A stretch of DNA of 64,000 nucleotides from Rebecca billardiae RCC1528 (lineage: Eukaryota > Haptophyta), in NCBI GenBank assembly GCA_965240325.2, contig OZ251223.1, positions 3,410,001-3,474,000 on the forward strand, in the 5' to 3' direction. The notes beneath the pieces are model-generated. The model saw only the letters and a program-made list of their open reading frames with translations, had not been told where the DNA came from and did no database searches. Position numbers and translations under genes: made by a program. Shown in pieces: positions 52,922 to 61,915 of the stretch. The stretch's first letter is position 1. Every line of letters starts with the position of its first letter.

Positions 52922-54409
52922 ATGGCGTTCCTCGCACGCGCGCTCCGGCTCACCTTCCTCGTGCTCGTGTCACTTCTTGGATGGCGAGGCGCTCTATGCT
53001 GCGACTTGTGCGACGGGATAGAGCGCGCAGACTCTGCCGTGGTCAAGCTCACCGATGACACGATCGATGCGGCGCTCGCCGCGCACACGGCGGTCCTGCT
53101 CGGCTTTTATGCGCCGTGGTGTGAGATGTGCAAGTGGTTTGCGCCGACGTACGAGAAGGTGGCGAGCACACTGCGCGCCGAGGGGGTGCTCGTGGCCAAG
53201 GTGAGCGTTGCTGAGCATCCACGCCTGGCCCGCCGCTTCGGCGTCGAGGTCACCAACCAGCCAGTGCTGCGGGTCGTGCGGCGCGGGCATGTGATGCCGT
53301 ACAGCGGAGCGCATGTCGCCGCCCCGCTCGTCTCGACGATGCGCGCGCACGCGCGTCCGGCGGTCGTCGACCTCGGCGATGATGGCGCAGCCGCCGAGCG
53401 CTTCAGTCGAGCCACAGACGGCCCGCTCGATCGTGTCGTCCTCCGCGCGGCCGCGGCTGCGGGCGACAGCGCGCACTCCGCGCTCGTGGACGTTGCGGAC
53501 GAGGTGGCGGGCACGCTGCTCCTCGAGGCGGCGTTCGGGTCGACGCGGAGCGGCGAGTACGGAGGGCGCGGCGCCGACGAGCGGGTGGTTGAAATGACCC
53601 GACTTTGGGTGGCCACGCCGGAAGGCAAGGCCGCCGCTCATGCCACCGGCATCGACGAGCAGGAGCGAGTGCAGTACCTCGGTCCCGCCTCGTTTGGGCC
53701 GCTGCGCGATTGGACCGTGTGGCGCGGCGCACCCATGTGCGCCGAGCTCACCGCCGCGACGGTGCAACGGTACCTACGGCGTGGCTCAACAGCCGTCCTC
53801 GCGCTCGACGCCCACGCCACGCCGAGTGAGGTGCGCGAGTACGCCCGCGCGCTGTGCGAGCTCGCCCGCGTGCGCGCCCCACGCGCAGACGCGGGCGAGG
53901 TGCCCGTGTGGCTCGTGTGGCTGCGCAAGGCCGACCCCGTGCATGGCCGGCTGCTGCGCAAGCTCGGCCTGGAGGGGCGCGGGACGGACTTTGTGGTGCT
54001 CAATGTGACTGGCCCTGGCGAATTCACGCAGCACACGCTCCGCCAGCGCCCCAGCCGAGCCCCCGCGCTCGAGGCTGTCGCGGCTGCGCACCTGGACAGC
54101 TACGCGCGCGGCGAGCTGCGCGCCGACGTGTTCATGCTCGGGATACGGCTGGAGGGCGCTGTGTGGTCGTGGTCGGCTGCTCTCGGCCTGAGCGCGTGCG
54201 TTGCCGCGATCGCGATCTCGAGCTGGACCCTGCGCCGCGGTCGTCGGTCAGGGGTACCGCCCGCCCTGGGGACAGCGCCTCCGCCAGAGGCCAAGCCGTC
54301 GGCGGCGCCCGACAAGGCCCCGGCGTCCCGAGCTGGAGCAGCCGCCGCGGCGCCCGACATAGGCGCTGCCCCAGCAAGTGCATCCTGGGAATCAGCATCA
54401 GCTCATTGA
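52922..54409 (+). CDS. ER thioredoxin-fold (PDI-like) membrane protein
   Basis: 495 residues, intronless. A signal peptide (about 1-26, RLTFLVLVSLLGWRGALCC) precedes a thioredoxin domain (about 40-150) with FYAPWCEMCKWFAPTYEKVA: active-site CEMC at 67-70, Trp before it and the usual Pro after. The cis-Pro (TNQPVLR) follows, so redox activity is expected. The rest of the lumenal part (about 160-410) is variable and has a WCxxC-free second half. Near residues 413-432 one hydrophobic helix (SWSAALGLSACVAAIAISSW) anchors the protein, followed by an Arg-rich stop-transfer and an Ala/Pro-rich cytosolic tail. CEMC is not the common CGHC of PDI and is closer to single-pass TMX-like proteins. A role in ER disulfide handling is inferred. 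Confidence 0.85.
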   Translation: MAFLARALRLTFLVLVSLLGWRGALCCDLCDGIERADSAVVKLTDDTIDAALAAHTAVLLGFYAPWCEMCKWFAPTYEKVASTLRAEGVLVAKVSVAEHPRLARRFGVEVTNQPVLRVVRRGHVMPYSGAHVAAPLVSTMRAHARPAVVDLGDDGAAAERFSRATDGPLDRVVLRAAAAAGDSAHSALVDVADEVAGTLLLEAAFGSTRSGEYGGRGADERVVEMTRLWVATPEGKAAAHATGIDEQERVQYLGPASFGPLRDWTVWRGAPMCAELTAATVQRYLRRGSTAVLALDAHATPSEVREYARALCELARVRAPRADAGEVPVWLVWLRKADPVHGRLLRKLGLEGRGTDFVVLNVTGPGEFTQHTLRQRPSRAPALEAVAAAHLDSYARGELRADVFMLGIRLEGAVWSWSAALGLSACVAAIAISSWTLRRGRRSGVPPALGTAPPPEAKPSAAPDKAPASRAGAAAAAPDIGAAPASASWESASAH

Positions 54410-54605
54410 CGGCCACGCTACTGTGCGATGTCCGGTGGCAGCACGTCTCGAGCCAGAGGTTGCTACGGCTCAACTAATGATACGGCTGAGGGCGCGGCGG
54501 GCCCGCCCGCCCCGGTGCGGCTCCGCGGCTGGGTGGGGTGCAGTAGCTTAGCATTCTGGCAAAGTAGTACTACTGTACTACTAGCTAGCACTACGCACTG
54601 ATGCG

Positions 54606-56243
54606 ATGGCCGCCTTTTCGCCGGTCGTCGCCTACCGCGGGCAAAAGCCAAAACTGAACGCGAACTACGTCTTTATGGGGGACGCGATGAAAAACTACCA
54701 CACAAGATGGCGGCGGTCTGGGAGACTCCAGGGTGACCCTTCCATGCGGCATGTGTGCGCTGGTCGCATATTCGTCGCGATAATTGCCGTGAGCGCCATC
54801 GTGGCCTTTACCTTCTACCTAAGCGCAGCACTGCCCATCCCTCTGCCCAACGTGGCAACGCGCGCCGTACTAGCACCTCGCCTGAGACGGCAGCTGTCAG
54901 CGCAAGCAAGCGTTTCGCGAAGGCGCAACGCCGCGCCGCGCCGTGAGGCCCTGTCCGTGCGCATCTTTGTGTACGAGCTGAGCGAGGTCGTCGGAGATGT
55001 GTGGGCGCAGCTGGAGGCCGCCACGACGGCCAAGGGAGCAACGTGCGACTTCCGCGAGCGGGATTGCGGCCTGCACCAATTCATGCACGAGCGCGTACTG
55101 GTGGATCACCTGCGCGCCTCGCCGCACGTCACGACCGATCCGGCCGCGGCCGACCTCTTCCTCGTCCCGTTCCCATCTACGCTGTTTTACATGCTGAGGC
55201 GCGACATCGGGAGGCTGAGGCGCTGCCTGCCGTGCGAGGAGGTGGAGGAGCGGATCGAGCACCTGATCAGGCACTCGGTGGTGGGCAAGGCGCGCTGGCA
55301 GCGCCGGCACGGGCACGACCACGTCTTCTTCTCGCTGCGCTGCCCGCACGAGGCGAATGTGGACCTGACGAATCGCGGGTTTAAGCACGTCTTCAACACG
55401 TTCGAGCCGACCGTGCGCGGCGTGCACATCTGCCTCGAGCCGCCGCGTGCCATCTACCTCAGGGACGTGGAGTCCAGCTGGAGATTCCACGCGATCGTCG
55501 TGCCCGCGCTCGTCGACACGCCTCTACTCCTCGACGACGCGTACGAGGAGCGCACCGCGCAGAAGAGCACGCTGCTCTTCTTCCAGGGCGCGACGCACAA
55601 CTCCAAGGTGCGCGAGCCAGTGACTGCGGCGATGGCGTCGGCGGGGGACTGCAAGGTCGTGACGCAGCACGGCCGCTTCCACTTCCTCCAACCGGAGGAG
55701 CACGCGCGGCTGATGGGGCAGTCCACATTCTGCTACTGCCCGCGTGGGGACACAGCGATCTCGAAGCGCATGTACGACGCCGTCGCCGCGCGGTGCATCC
55801 CGGTCGTCGTGGCCGACGACGCGGAGTGGGCCTTTGAGACGCGCGCGCCGCGCGCGCACTTCAGCGTGCACGTGCAGGAGGATGCCGTGCTCGAGCGACC
55901 CAAGGACGGCGGCCCGTCGGCGAGCGGCGCAGAGCGCCTGATCGACATGCTGCGCGCGCTCCCTGCCGAGCGCGTACGCGCGTTGCAGCGCGCGCTCGAG
56001 ACCAACTGGCGTAGATACCGCTATGGGCCCTCGTACGTGCCAGGGGAGGTGCTGGACTCGGTGGTTGAGGAGCTCGGCGACCGGCTCGCGGTGCTGCGCG
56101 AAGTCGAGCGCGAGGCCGCGGCGAGCGGCGAGGGGGCGGACGGCCAGCCTTCGCGGCTGAGCGCCGAGGAGTGGGCTCGCCGCCTGCGCGAGCGCTTCGA
56201 CGCGCAGTTCGCGCAGGCGCCGCCCAACTGGGAGCCCATCTGA
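54606..56243 (+). CDS. Exostosin-family (GT47) glycosyltransferase
   Basis: 545 residues, intronless, type II membrane topology: a short basic cytosolic tail, one transmembrane helix at about 54-78 (RIFVAIIAVSAIVAFTFYLSAAL), then a lumenal stem and the exostosin domain (about 115-445). Landmarks: RIFVYELSEV, DPAAADLFLVPF, HVFFS, IVVPALVDTP, LLFFQGA, and the nucleotide-sugar-binding stretch STFCYCPRGDTAISKRMYDA...CIPVVVADD. GT47 enzymes build extracellular polysaccharides such as heparan-like, xyloglucan or pectic chains; donor and acceptor cannot be predicted. The UXS gene at 39 kb makes UDP-xylose, one possible donor. In-frame ATGs at residues 24, 29 and 47 could also initiate. Confidence 0.9.
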   Translation: MAAFSPVVAYRGQKPKLNANYVFMGDAMKNYHTRWRRSGRLQGDPSMRHVCAGRIFVAIIAVSAIVAFTFYLSAALPIPLPNVATRAVLAPRLRRQLSAQASVSRRRNAAPRREALSVRIFVYELSEVVGDVWAQLEAATTAKGATCDFRERDCGLHQFMHERVLVDHLRASPHVTTDPAAADLFLVPFPSTLFYMLRRDIGRLRRCLPCEEVEERIEHLIRHSVVGKARWQRRHGHDHVFFSLRCPHEANVDLTNRGFKHVFNTFEPTVRGVHICLEPPRAIYLRDVESSWRFHAIVVPALVDTPLLLDDAYEERTAQKSTLLFFQGATHNSKVREPVTAAMASAGDCKVVTQHGRFHFLQPEEHARLMGQSTFCYCPRGDTAISKRMYDAVAARCIPVVVADDAEWAFETRAPRAHFSVHVQEDAVLERPKDGGPSASGAERLIDMLRALPAERVRALQRALETNWRRYRYGPSYVPGEVLDSVVEELGDRLAVLREVEREAAASGEGADGQPSRLSAEEWARRLRERFDAQFAQAPPNWEPI

Positions 56244-56267
56244 CTGACGATGCCGAGTAGCCCACTA

Positions 56268-56706
56268 CTATGACTACAGTTTTAAGAGTTACTGCTAAGA
56301 ATTAAAGAGACGCACACAGCTCAGGCAGGCGAGATAATGGATTGTGAGTATGATGGGGCTATCGTCCGACTATCCGCCCGGATAGATCCGGGCCAGGGTA
56401 AGCTAGGGCTGGAGGCTTCGGCCGCCAGCCTGATCACCCGGAGCCCGTTATAAAGGGGAATTTAAAAGATCGCGATCGATATTAATTATAAGTAATTAAC
56501 TCAGAGCGCTAGGGGTCAAGACAGTATCTCGCCTGCCTGAGCTGTATGCGTCTCTTATTCTTAGTAAACTGTAGTAGTACTCATTCTTTCTGAACAACGG
56601 TTAATATTAAGTTCCCCGCCGCCTTTATTACTGTATAATGACGGGCTCCGGGTGATCAGACGACTGGCGCCGCCGAAGCCTCCAGTCAAGCCCTACCCTG
56701 GCCAGC
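56268..56706. repeat. Two non-nested inverted repeat pairs
   Basis: Pair 1: 56268-56340 and 56524-56581 (AGAGACGC..CAGCTCAGGCAGGCGAGATA is the conserved core). Pair 2: 56388-56455 and 56636-56706 (core CTGATCACCCGGAGCCCGT). The order is L1, L2, R1', R2', so the pairs interleave rather than forming one hairpin. Confidence 0.7.
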
Positions 56707-56800
56707 AGCTGGCAAATGTTCACCTGACATGTCAGGCCTCGTCCGTGACCGGATCCGATCTGACACCGTCACCTGTCAGCTGACCGACAGACAGAGTCGC

Positions 56801-56862
56801 CTGACTAATTCTATGATTTAAAGACACAGGCACGAGGGCGCAGCTCTCCTGATTCGTCTGTA
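56801..56862 (-). repeat. Dispersed repeat copy, inverted relative to 38985-39036
   Basis: Reverse complement aligns with 38985-39036 through GAATCAGGAGA, CTGTGTC and TTAAATCATAGAAT, with a few mismatches between. Confidence 0.6.
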
Positions 56863-57144
56863 GTGGTACTGGTCGAAGCTTGCAGCAGTGGCAGTGGTGT
56901 GAGCGTGTTGATGTTGGTCCCCATGGCGGATGTCGTTGTTGTCGTCGTCCGGACGTCGTCAGGCCCACCAGGAAGTGCATGGGTACGAAATCAAAGGCGA
57001 GTGAGCATGTTGGCGTCGGCCAGGCCGTCCCCTACTTGGTCAGCAGCTGGTGCGGATGATGTCGTCGCCTACTTGGTCAGTGGCAGGTCATGGTGGACGA
57101 TGGTGTAGCCTGTTCTTGGTCAGCAGCTGGTGGATGATGTTGTG

Positions 57145-57795
57145 GCCGAAGTTAGTAGTAGTTGGACTCGCCTGAGTTAGTAGTAGTTGGACTCGCCGAC
57201 GAAGTTGGTAGTAGTTGGACTCGCCGAAGTTAGTAGTAGTTGGACTCGCCGACGAAGTTGGTAGTAGTTGGACTCGCCGAAGTTAGTAGTAGTTGGACTC
57301 GCCGAAGTTAGTAGTAGTTGGACTCGCCGAAGTTAGTAGTAGTTGGACTCGCCGAAGTTAGTAGTAGTAGTTGGACTCCCCGAAGTTAGTAGTAGTTGGA
57401 CTCGCCGAAGTTAGTAGTAGTTGGACTCGCCGAAGTTAGTAGTAGTTGGACTCGCCGAAGTTAGTAGTAGTTGGACTCGCCGAAAATTAGTAGTAGTAGT
57501 TGGACTCGCTGAAGTTAGTAGTAGTTGGACTCGCCGAAGTTAGTGGTAGTTGGACTCGCCGAAGTTAGTAGTAGTTGGACTCGCCGAAGTTAGTAGTAGT
57601 TGGACTCGCCGAGGTTAGTAGTAGTTGGACTCGCCGAGGTTAGTAGTAGTTGGACTCGCCGAAGTTAGTAGTAGTTGGACTCGCCGAAGTTAGACTTAGT
57701 AGTAGTTGGACTTGCCGAAGTTAGTATAGTAGTTGGACTCGCCGAAGTTTGTAGTAGTTGGACTCGCCGAAGTTAGTAGTAGTTGGACTCGCCGT
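57145..57795 (+). repeat. 25-bp minisatellite, about 26 copies
   Basis: The unit is GAAGTTAGTAGTAGTTGG followed by ACTCGCC. Several units carry an extra TAG triplet (28 bp) or single substitutions (GAGGTTAG, GCTGAAG). The array begins near 57145 after two related imperfect segments (57000-57140). Confidence 0.95.
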
Positions 57796-58693
57796 CGGGG
57801 ACTGGTTCCGGTACTTGTGGGGGATGGTCGTGTCTCTGCTGGGCCTGGTGGTTCTGGTTGAGCTCCTCCTCCTCCTCCCCCCCCCCCCCCCCCCCCGGCG
57901 CTTCAAGGGCAGTTCCCCCACCCTCCCCAGCAGGGGCCTCTGGCCAGCCTGAGTTCTGCCTGCGGGCCAGTGGCCTCAGTGGGCCTGACCTGGCAGTGCC
58001 CTTGGGACTGTGGTCCTGTAATGGCCTCTCCAGTGAGAGATGACCCTGGTCTGTCCGAGTGCGCCCGCTGCCAGCCTGGTGGCCACTTGGGGCCAGGGTA
58101 GCACCTCAATGTGCAGCGGGTCGTGCCGGTTGTACTGGGGGGAGCCTGGGCTGTGGAAGACCTGGACCATACGAAGAGGGGCGCCGGTGTGAGGGTCTCT
58201 GGTGACCAGGACGACTGTGGTGTTCGCCCCTGCTGCCACACAGGGGAGGAGTGCATCTGCCAACGCCTGACAGACGGTCCGAGGTGAGGCACCTGACACT
58301 GTCAGGCAGCCCATCTCCGTCGCCACCCCCTGCCAACCAACCACCACCCCCAGGCCCCACCCAACCTCTGACTGAGTTAAACTGAGTGACCGAATCGTGA
58401 CTGGTGACTGAGAGTGACTGTGTGACTGGGTGGACTGAATCGTGACTGATTGAGTCGTGTTACAGTTTACTATGATTTAACGTGCACATCACTGTCTTGG
58501 TTAAGGCGTAGAGTGAGTGCGGACAAGTGAGCATTGTCAGATGCCAGCGAGTGACTGTATTCCGTAAGCTAGTGAGTGTCAATTCTGAATCGGGACCCAT
58601 CTTCAATGGACATGAGCGGTGAGCACGCCGTTGCGAGCAGCAGTGCTTTCGTTGGCGCGAGCTCGGGCATCGGTGAGCAGGGGGGGGGGGGGG

Positions 58694-60127
58694 ATGGACG
58701 ATGCGCTGCGCGCGTTCGGGGGCGGGGGAGCCCGCGTGGAGGTGCTAGATGGGCTACATGTGGGATCGCAGCCGACGAGCACCGGATCGCTCCGGCAGCT
58801 CGTGTGTGCAGCCGACGTCGAGCCGGGGACCCACATCCTGCGAGTGCCGCGCAGGCTGGTGCTCAGCACGACCAAGTCACTGTCGGCGCCGCTGCGAAGG
58901 GCTCTCAGCGAGATTTGCGGGCGCGGCGGCATCCCGCCCTTCCTCTGCGAAGTCTTCACGCTCGCCATCGAGCTCGTCACCACGCAAGACCCCGCCTGGG
59001 CCTTCTACCGCGAGCACATGCTGCCCGATGAGTCGGATTGTGAGCACTCCGCAGACGCATTCACGCCGGGCGAGCTGGCGGCGCTGCAGTCGACCACTCT
59101 GGTCGAGCGCATCACCACGAGCCAGCGCCACCTGAACACGCTGTACAATGAGCTGCCATGGGGTGCCGAGGGCATGCCCGCCCGCTTCGGCCACGCGCGC
59201 TTTGTGTGGGCGGTGCATTGCGTGCGCTCGCGAGCCTTCAACGTGTGCGAGCAAGGAGCGGAGGCCAACGATGGCGGAGCGCTGATCGTTGTGCCCTTTG
59301 TCGACCTTGTCAACCACTCGTCCGAGCCGAACGTCCGCGCCGAGTTCCACACCGACGACAACACGTGCGTCCTCGTTTGCACACGGCACGTGCCTGCCGG
59401 CACCCCCCTCGTGCGCGACTACTCGCACCAAGGCCACCTGCCGCTCTCGAACGAGCGCATGCTGTACACGTACGGCTTCGTGCCGGCGGATGGGAACCCG
59501 CACGACGAGGTGTACATTGACTTCCGCGACGAGTACATGGCGGTGCTGGAGCATGCGCGCGCCACGCCTGCTTCCACCCCAGCAGATGCGACGGGAAGTG
59601 ATGGCCCGGGGCCGGCGGAGCAGAAAGGCGGCGGCGAGGCTGCGCACAGGCGGCTGCAGCTGCTCACTGCGATCGGGGGCGGCGTTGAGGGCCGCGCGCG
59701 CGGTTTTGCGGCGATCCGAGCGGTGGACGTGCCGGAGCCGCCGCACGATGGGCCGCCGTCGCTGTCCTCACCCGCGCTGCGCGTCGCCCGCGCCCTCGTC
59801 GCGACAGACGCTGAGCTGCAGCAGCCGAGCGCCATCGCCCTCCTGCACGCTGGGCGGGCAGTCAGCCGTGACAATGAGCTGCGCGCGTCCCGGCTGCTGT
59901 GGACCAAGCTGGTGACGACTCTTCGCGAGTACCCGACAAACGCCGCCGAGGACGCCTCGCTTCTGCGCCGTGCCACGTCCGAGCCCAACCCAGGTGCTGA
60001 AGCAGGCGCTGATGAGATGTCCGCACGCATGGTATGCGCACTGCAGCTGCGGCTCGGGCACAAGGGGCTGCTCGAGCGCGCGCTTGTGCACTATGCGCGC
60101 CACCGCAAGGAGCTCGTGCGCATGTGA
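58694..60127 (+). CDS. SET-domain protein lysine methyltransferase (SETD3/LSMT class)
   Basis: 477 residues from the ATG after a 14-G run. The class is SETD3/SETD6/Rubisco LSMT: the SET domain (about 20-265) with an inserted helical region, followed by a C-terminal substrate-binding-like domain (about 280-470). Seen: VPRRLVLST start, RSRAFNV, VPFVDLVNHSSEPNVRAEF (the NH motif that closes over SAM, about 197-215), VRDYSHQGHLPLSNERMLYTYGFV (the catalytic Tyr region and post-SET). All key motifs are intact. Substrates of this class include actin His, ribosomal proteins and Rubisco; none is implied here. The upstream frame (58576) could join this one if the G run differed by one base, and would add about 30 residues. 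Confidence 0.88.
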   Translation: MDDALRAFGGGGARVEVLDGLHVGSQPTSTGSLRQLVCAADVEPGTHILRVPRRLVLSTTKSLSAPLRRALSEICGRGGIPPFLCEVFTLAIELVTTQDPAWAFYREHMLPDESDCEHSADAFTPGELAALQSTTLVERITTSQRHLNTLYNELPWGAEGMPARFGHARFVWAVHCVRSRAFNVCEQGAEANDGGALIVVPFVDLVNHSSEPNVRAEFHTDDNTCVLVCTRHVPAGTPLVRDYSHQGHLPLSNERMLYTYGFVPADGNPHDEVYIDFRDEYMAVLEHARATPASTPADATGSDGPGPAEQKGGGEAAHRRLQLLTAIGGGVEGRARGFAAIRAVDVPEPPHDGPPSLSSPALRVARALVATDAELQQPSAIALLHAGRAVSRDNELRASRLLWTKLVTTLREYPTNAAEDASLLRRATSEPNPGAEAGADEMSARMVCALQLRLGHKGLLERALVHYARHRKELVRM

Positions 60128-60483
60128 GCGAGCCCTTGGCGTCATGCGGACGGAGACAAGCTCACGACGCGCAGCCATCAAGCTGCTACTGTAGCTGCTG
60201 TGACACTCAGCTACGGCCACAGGGCAGTCAGACGACCGGGCGACGTGTGTGCAACAACTAGGACGTGAAGCAAAATGACAACTACGTCACTGTGGCGCAG
60301 CGGCATGGTCAATAGTAGTCTATACTGCGCTGACACTAGCCCGACTAGGTAGTACTACTAGTAGCGCGCGGCCAGTCTATGTAAGCTATTCCGCAGCGAG
60401 TCGGGCCGGGCGCTGCGCGCGCGCGGCGGAACGTACCGACGCGAAAGACACGGTGCCATATCACCTAATGGGGTCGTGATGGG
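60128..60483. other. Intergenic between convergent genes
   Basis: 3' flanks of the SET and METTL genes. No feature seen apart from short simple-sequence stretches. Confidence 0.55.
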
Positions 60484-61785
60484 TCATGGGTTACCAGGTT
60501 TGCAAAAGCGGCCAGTGACCCAGACGCGCCAGATGCGAATCTCCGACTTGCGATTCACTGTCAGTTGCTTGTCGTAGGCCGCGCCCACGCGCCCCTCAAG
60601 CGCCGTGCCAACGTCGGCACCTGCGCCCGGGCGCTCAGCAGGCGCGAGGGCAGTGCCGCTCTCCGAGGCAGGGGGCGCCCTGAGCTCGTCGAAGAGCGCG
60701 GCGCTCTCGAGAGCCTCGAAGCCGGCCGCTGCGAAGAGCGCGTTGGCCGTATCCGTCGTGAAGAAGTAGGCCATGGTGCCATCTTGCCTCGCATACCAGC
60801 GCTCGCCCAGGCGCGTGCCCTTCTGTGCAAACTTGCTCTGCTTGGCATCGTACTCGCCGTAGTCGCGGAAGAGCACGACCCCGCCCGGTCGCAGCGCGGC
60901 GTACACGTTGGTGAGCGCGGTGTGCAGGCAGTCCGGCGGAAGCGCCGAGAGCACGAAGATGAGAAGTGCCACGTCGATAGACGCTGGCGCGAGCTGCGGC
61001 GGCAGGCCGTCTGCCGCCGCCACATCCCAGACAAAGGCTGCACAGCGCGCGGCATCGAACGCCTGCTGCTTCGTGAGCAGCTCGACGGCGGTCGAGGAGA
61101 TGTCGCACGCCGAGATGTGCGCCGAGGGAAACTGCGCGAGCAGCGGGAACACAGCCGAGCCCGGGCCGCAGCCCACCTCGAGCACACGGACGGGCGCGTG
61201 CCCCCCGGCGAGGGCCCCGAGCTCTGGGAACTCATCGCGCAGGTAGCGCCTGTTCTTGTATGCGCGCAGGTTGAGCGCGTAGAAGGCATCCCAGCTCCGA
61301 GCGCTCGCGTCTCGGATGGCAGCCACGTCCTCGGCCGACGCGAAGGCCTGCGCGCGCACGCGCTCGGCCACCTCCCTCTCGAGGTCCTCGTCCCATGGCA
61401 CGGCGTCCCACGCATTGTGCGCCATCACGTCGCTCGTCTCGTTCAGCCGCCTCGCGCGTCGCTTGACGCCAGCGTCCGTGGGGGCGATCTGACTGGCGGC
61501 ACGGAAGGCCTCCTCACGTTTCTGCGCCTTACGCTGCCGCTTGTGCTCGCGCTGCTGCGCCCTGAACGCCTCCGGGTCATGCTTCTTCAGCGCGCGCCGC
61601 CCACGCGGTGCCGGCGATGCCTCGGGGCCCAGGCCTCTCCACGAGGCCCATGCCGCGAGCAGGCGCGCGCGGAACGCGCGAGCTGGGCGCGGCGTGAGCA
61701 CGCAGGCCAACCCCGCAGCCAACCCACCCGCAGCCATCAGCAGCCACGGGCTGAATCTCGACGACGCGGTTGCCGGAGGCGGCAT
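60484..61785 (-). CDS. tRNA 3-methylcytidine methyltransferase (METTL2/6/8 family), N-terminal membrane/targeting segment
   Basis: 433 residues, single exon. Family landmarks: WDAFY-x-x-N-x-x-x-YKNRRYLRDEFPEL, SAM motif I VLEVGCGPGSAVFPLL at about 201-216, CDISSTAVELL, the catalytic-core stretch LRPGGVVLFRDYGEYD, GERWYARQDGTMAYFFT, and the conserved end VNRKSEIRIWRVWVTGRF-x-KP. Enzymes of this family methylate C32 of certain tRNAs. Unusual here: residues about 11-31 (FSPWLLMAAGGLAAGLACVLT) are a hydrophobic segment followed by an Arg/Ala-rich and then a long Lys/Arg/Glu-rich linker (to about 110), which could be an organelle-targeting leader or a membrane anchor. Cytosolic METTL2/6 lack this; METTL8 is mitochondrial. 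Confidence 0.9.
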   Translation of the reverse strand: MPPPATASSRFSPWLLMAAGGLAAGLACVLTPRPARAFRARLLAAWASWRGLGPEASPAPRGRRALKKHDPEAFRAQQREHKRQRKAQKREEAFRAASQIAPTDAGVKRRARRLNETSDVMAHNAWDAVPWDEDLEREVAERVRAQAFASAEDVAAIRDASARSWDAFYALNLRAYKNRRYLRDEFPELGALAGGHAPVRVLEVGCGPGSAVFPLLAQFPSAHISACDISSTAVELLTKQQAFDAARCAAFVWDVAAADGLPPQLAPASIDVALLIFVLSALPPDCLHTALTNVYAALRPGGVVLFRDYGEYDAKQSKFAQKGTRLGERWYARQDGTMAYFFTTDTANALFAAAGFEALESAALFDELRAPPASESGTALAPAERPGAGADVGTALEGRVGAAYDKQLTVNRKSEIRIWRVWVTGRFCKPGNP

Positions 61786-61915
61786 GCTGGCGACGGGGCA
61801 TTTTTTATTGATGACGACAAATCGTTGAAATTACCAAAAAAAAGACCGGTCGGGGCGCGACGACCGCCATCGCCCATCCCTCGGTCGCGGACGGCTCTCG
61901 CCAGCAAGAGCCGAG
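61786..61915. promoter_or_regulatory. Putative bidirectional promoter, METTL / AMSH pair
   Basis: 130 bp between divergent ATGs, with an A/T-rich stretch (GGGGCATTTTTTATTGATGACGACAAATCGTTGAAATTACC-like, about 61796-61844). Inferred from geometry. Confidence 0.45.

Larger units (their letters stand above)
56244..58693. other. Repeat-rich intergenic, no supported gene
   Basis: Holds inverted repeat pairs (56268-56706), a dispersed repeat (56801-56862), the 25-bp minisatellite (57145-57795), a poly-C run (57877-57896, 20 C) and, at 57976-58314 on the minus strand, a 112-codon ORF with moderately protein-like composition but no motif. The stretch 58370-58600 is rich in GTGACTGA-type simple repeats. 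Confidence 0.55.

Noticed and set aside
57976-58347. Minus-strand ORF of about 112-123 codons beside the poly-C run
   Set aside because: Composition is plausible, but its first codon in the long form is GTG, no motif is visible and it adjoins simple repeats.
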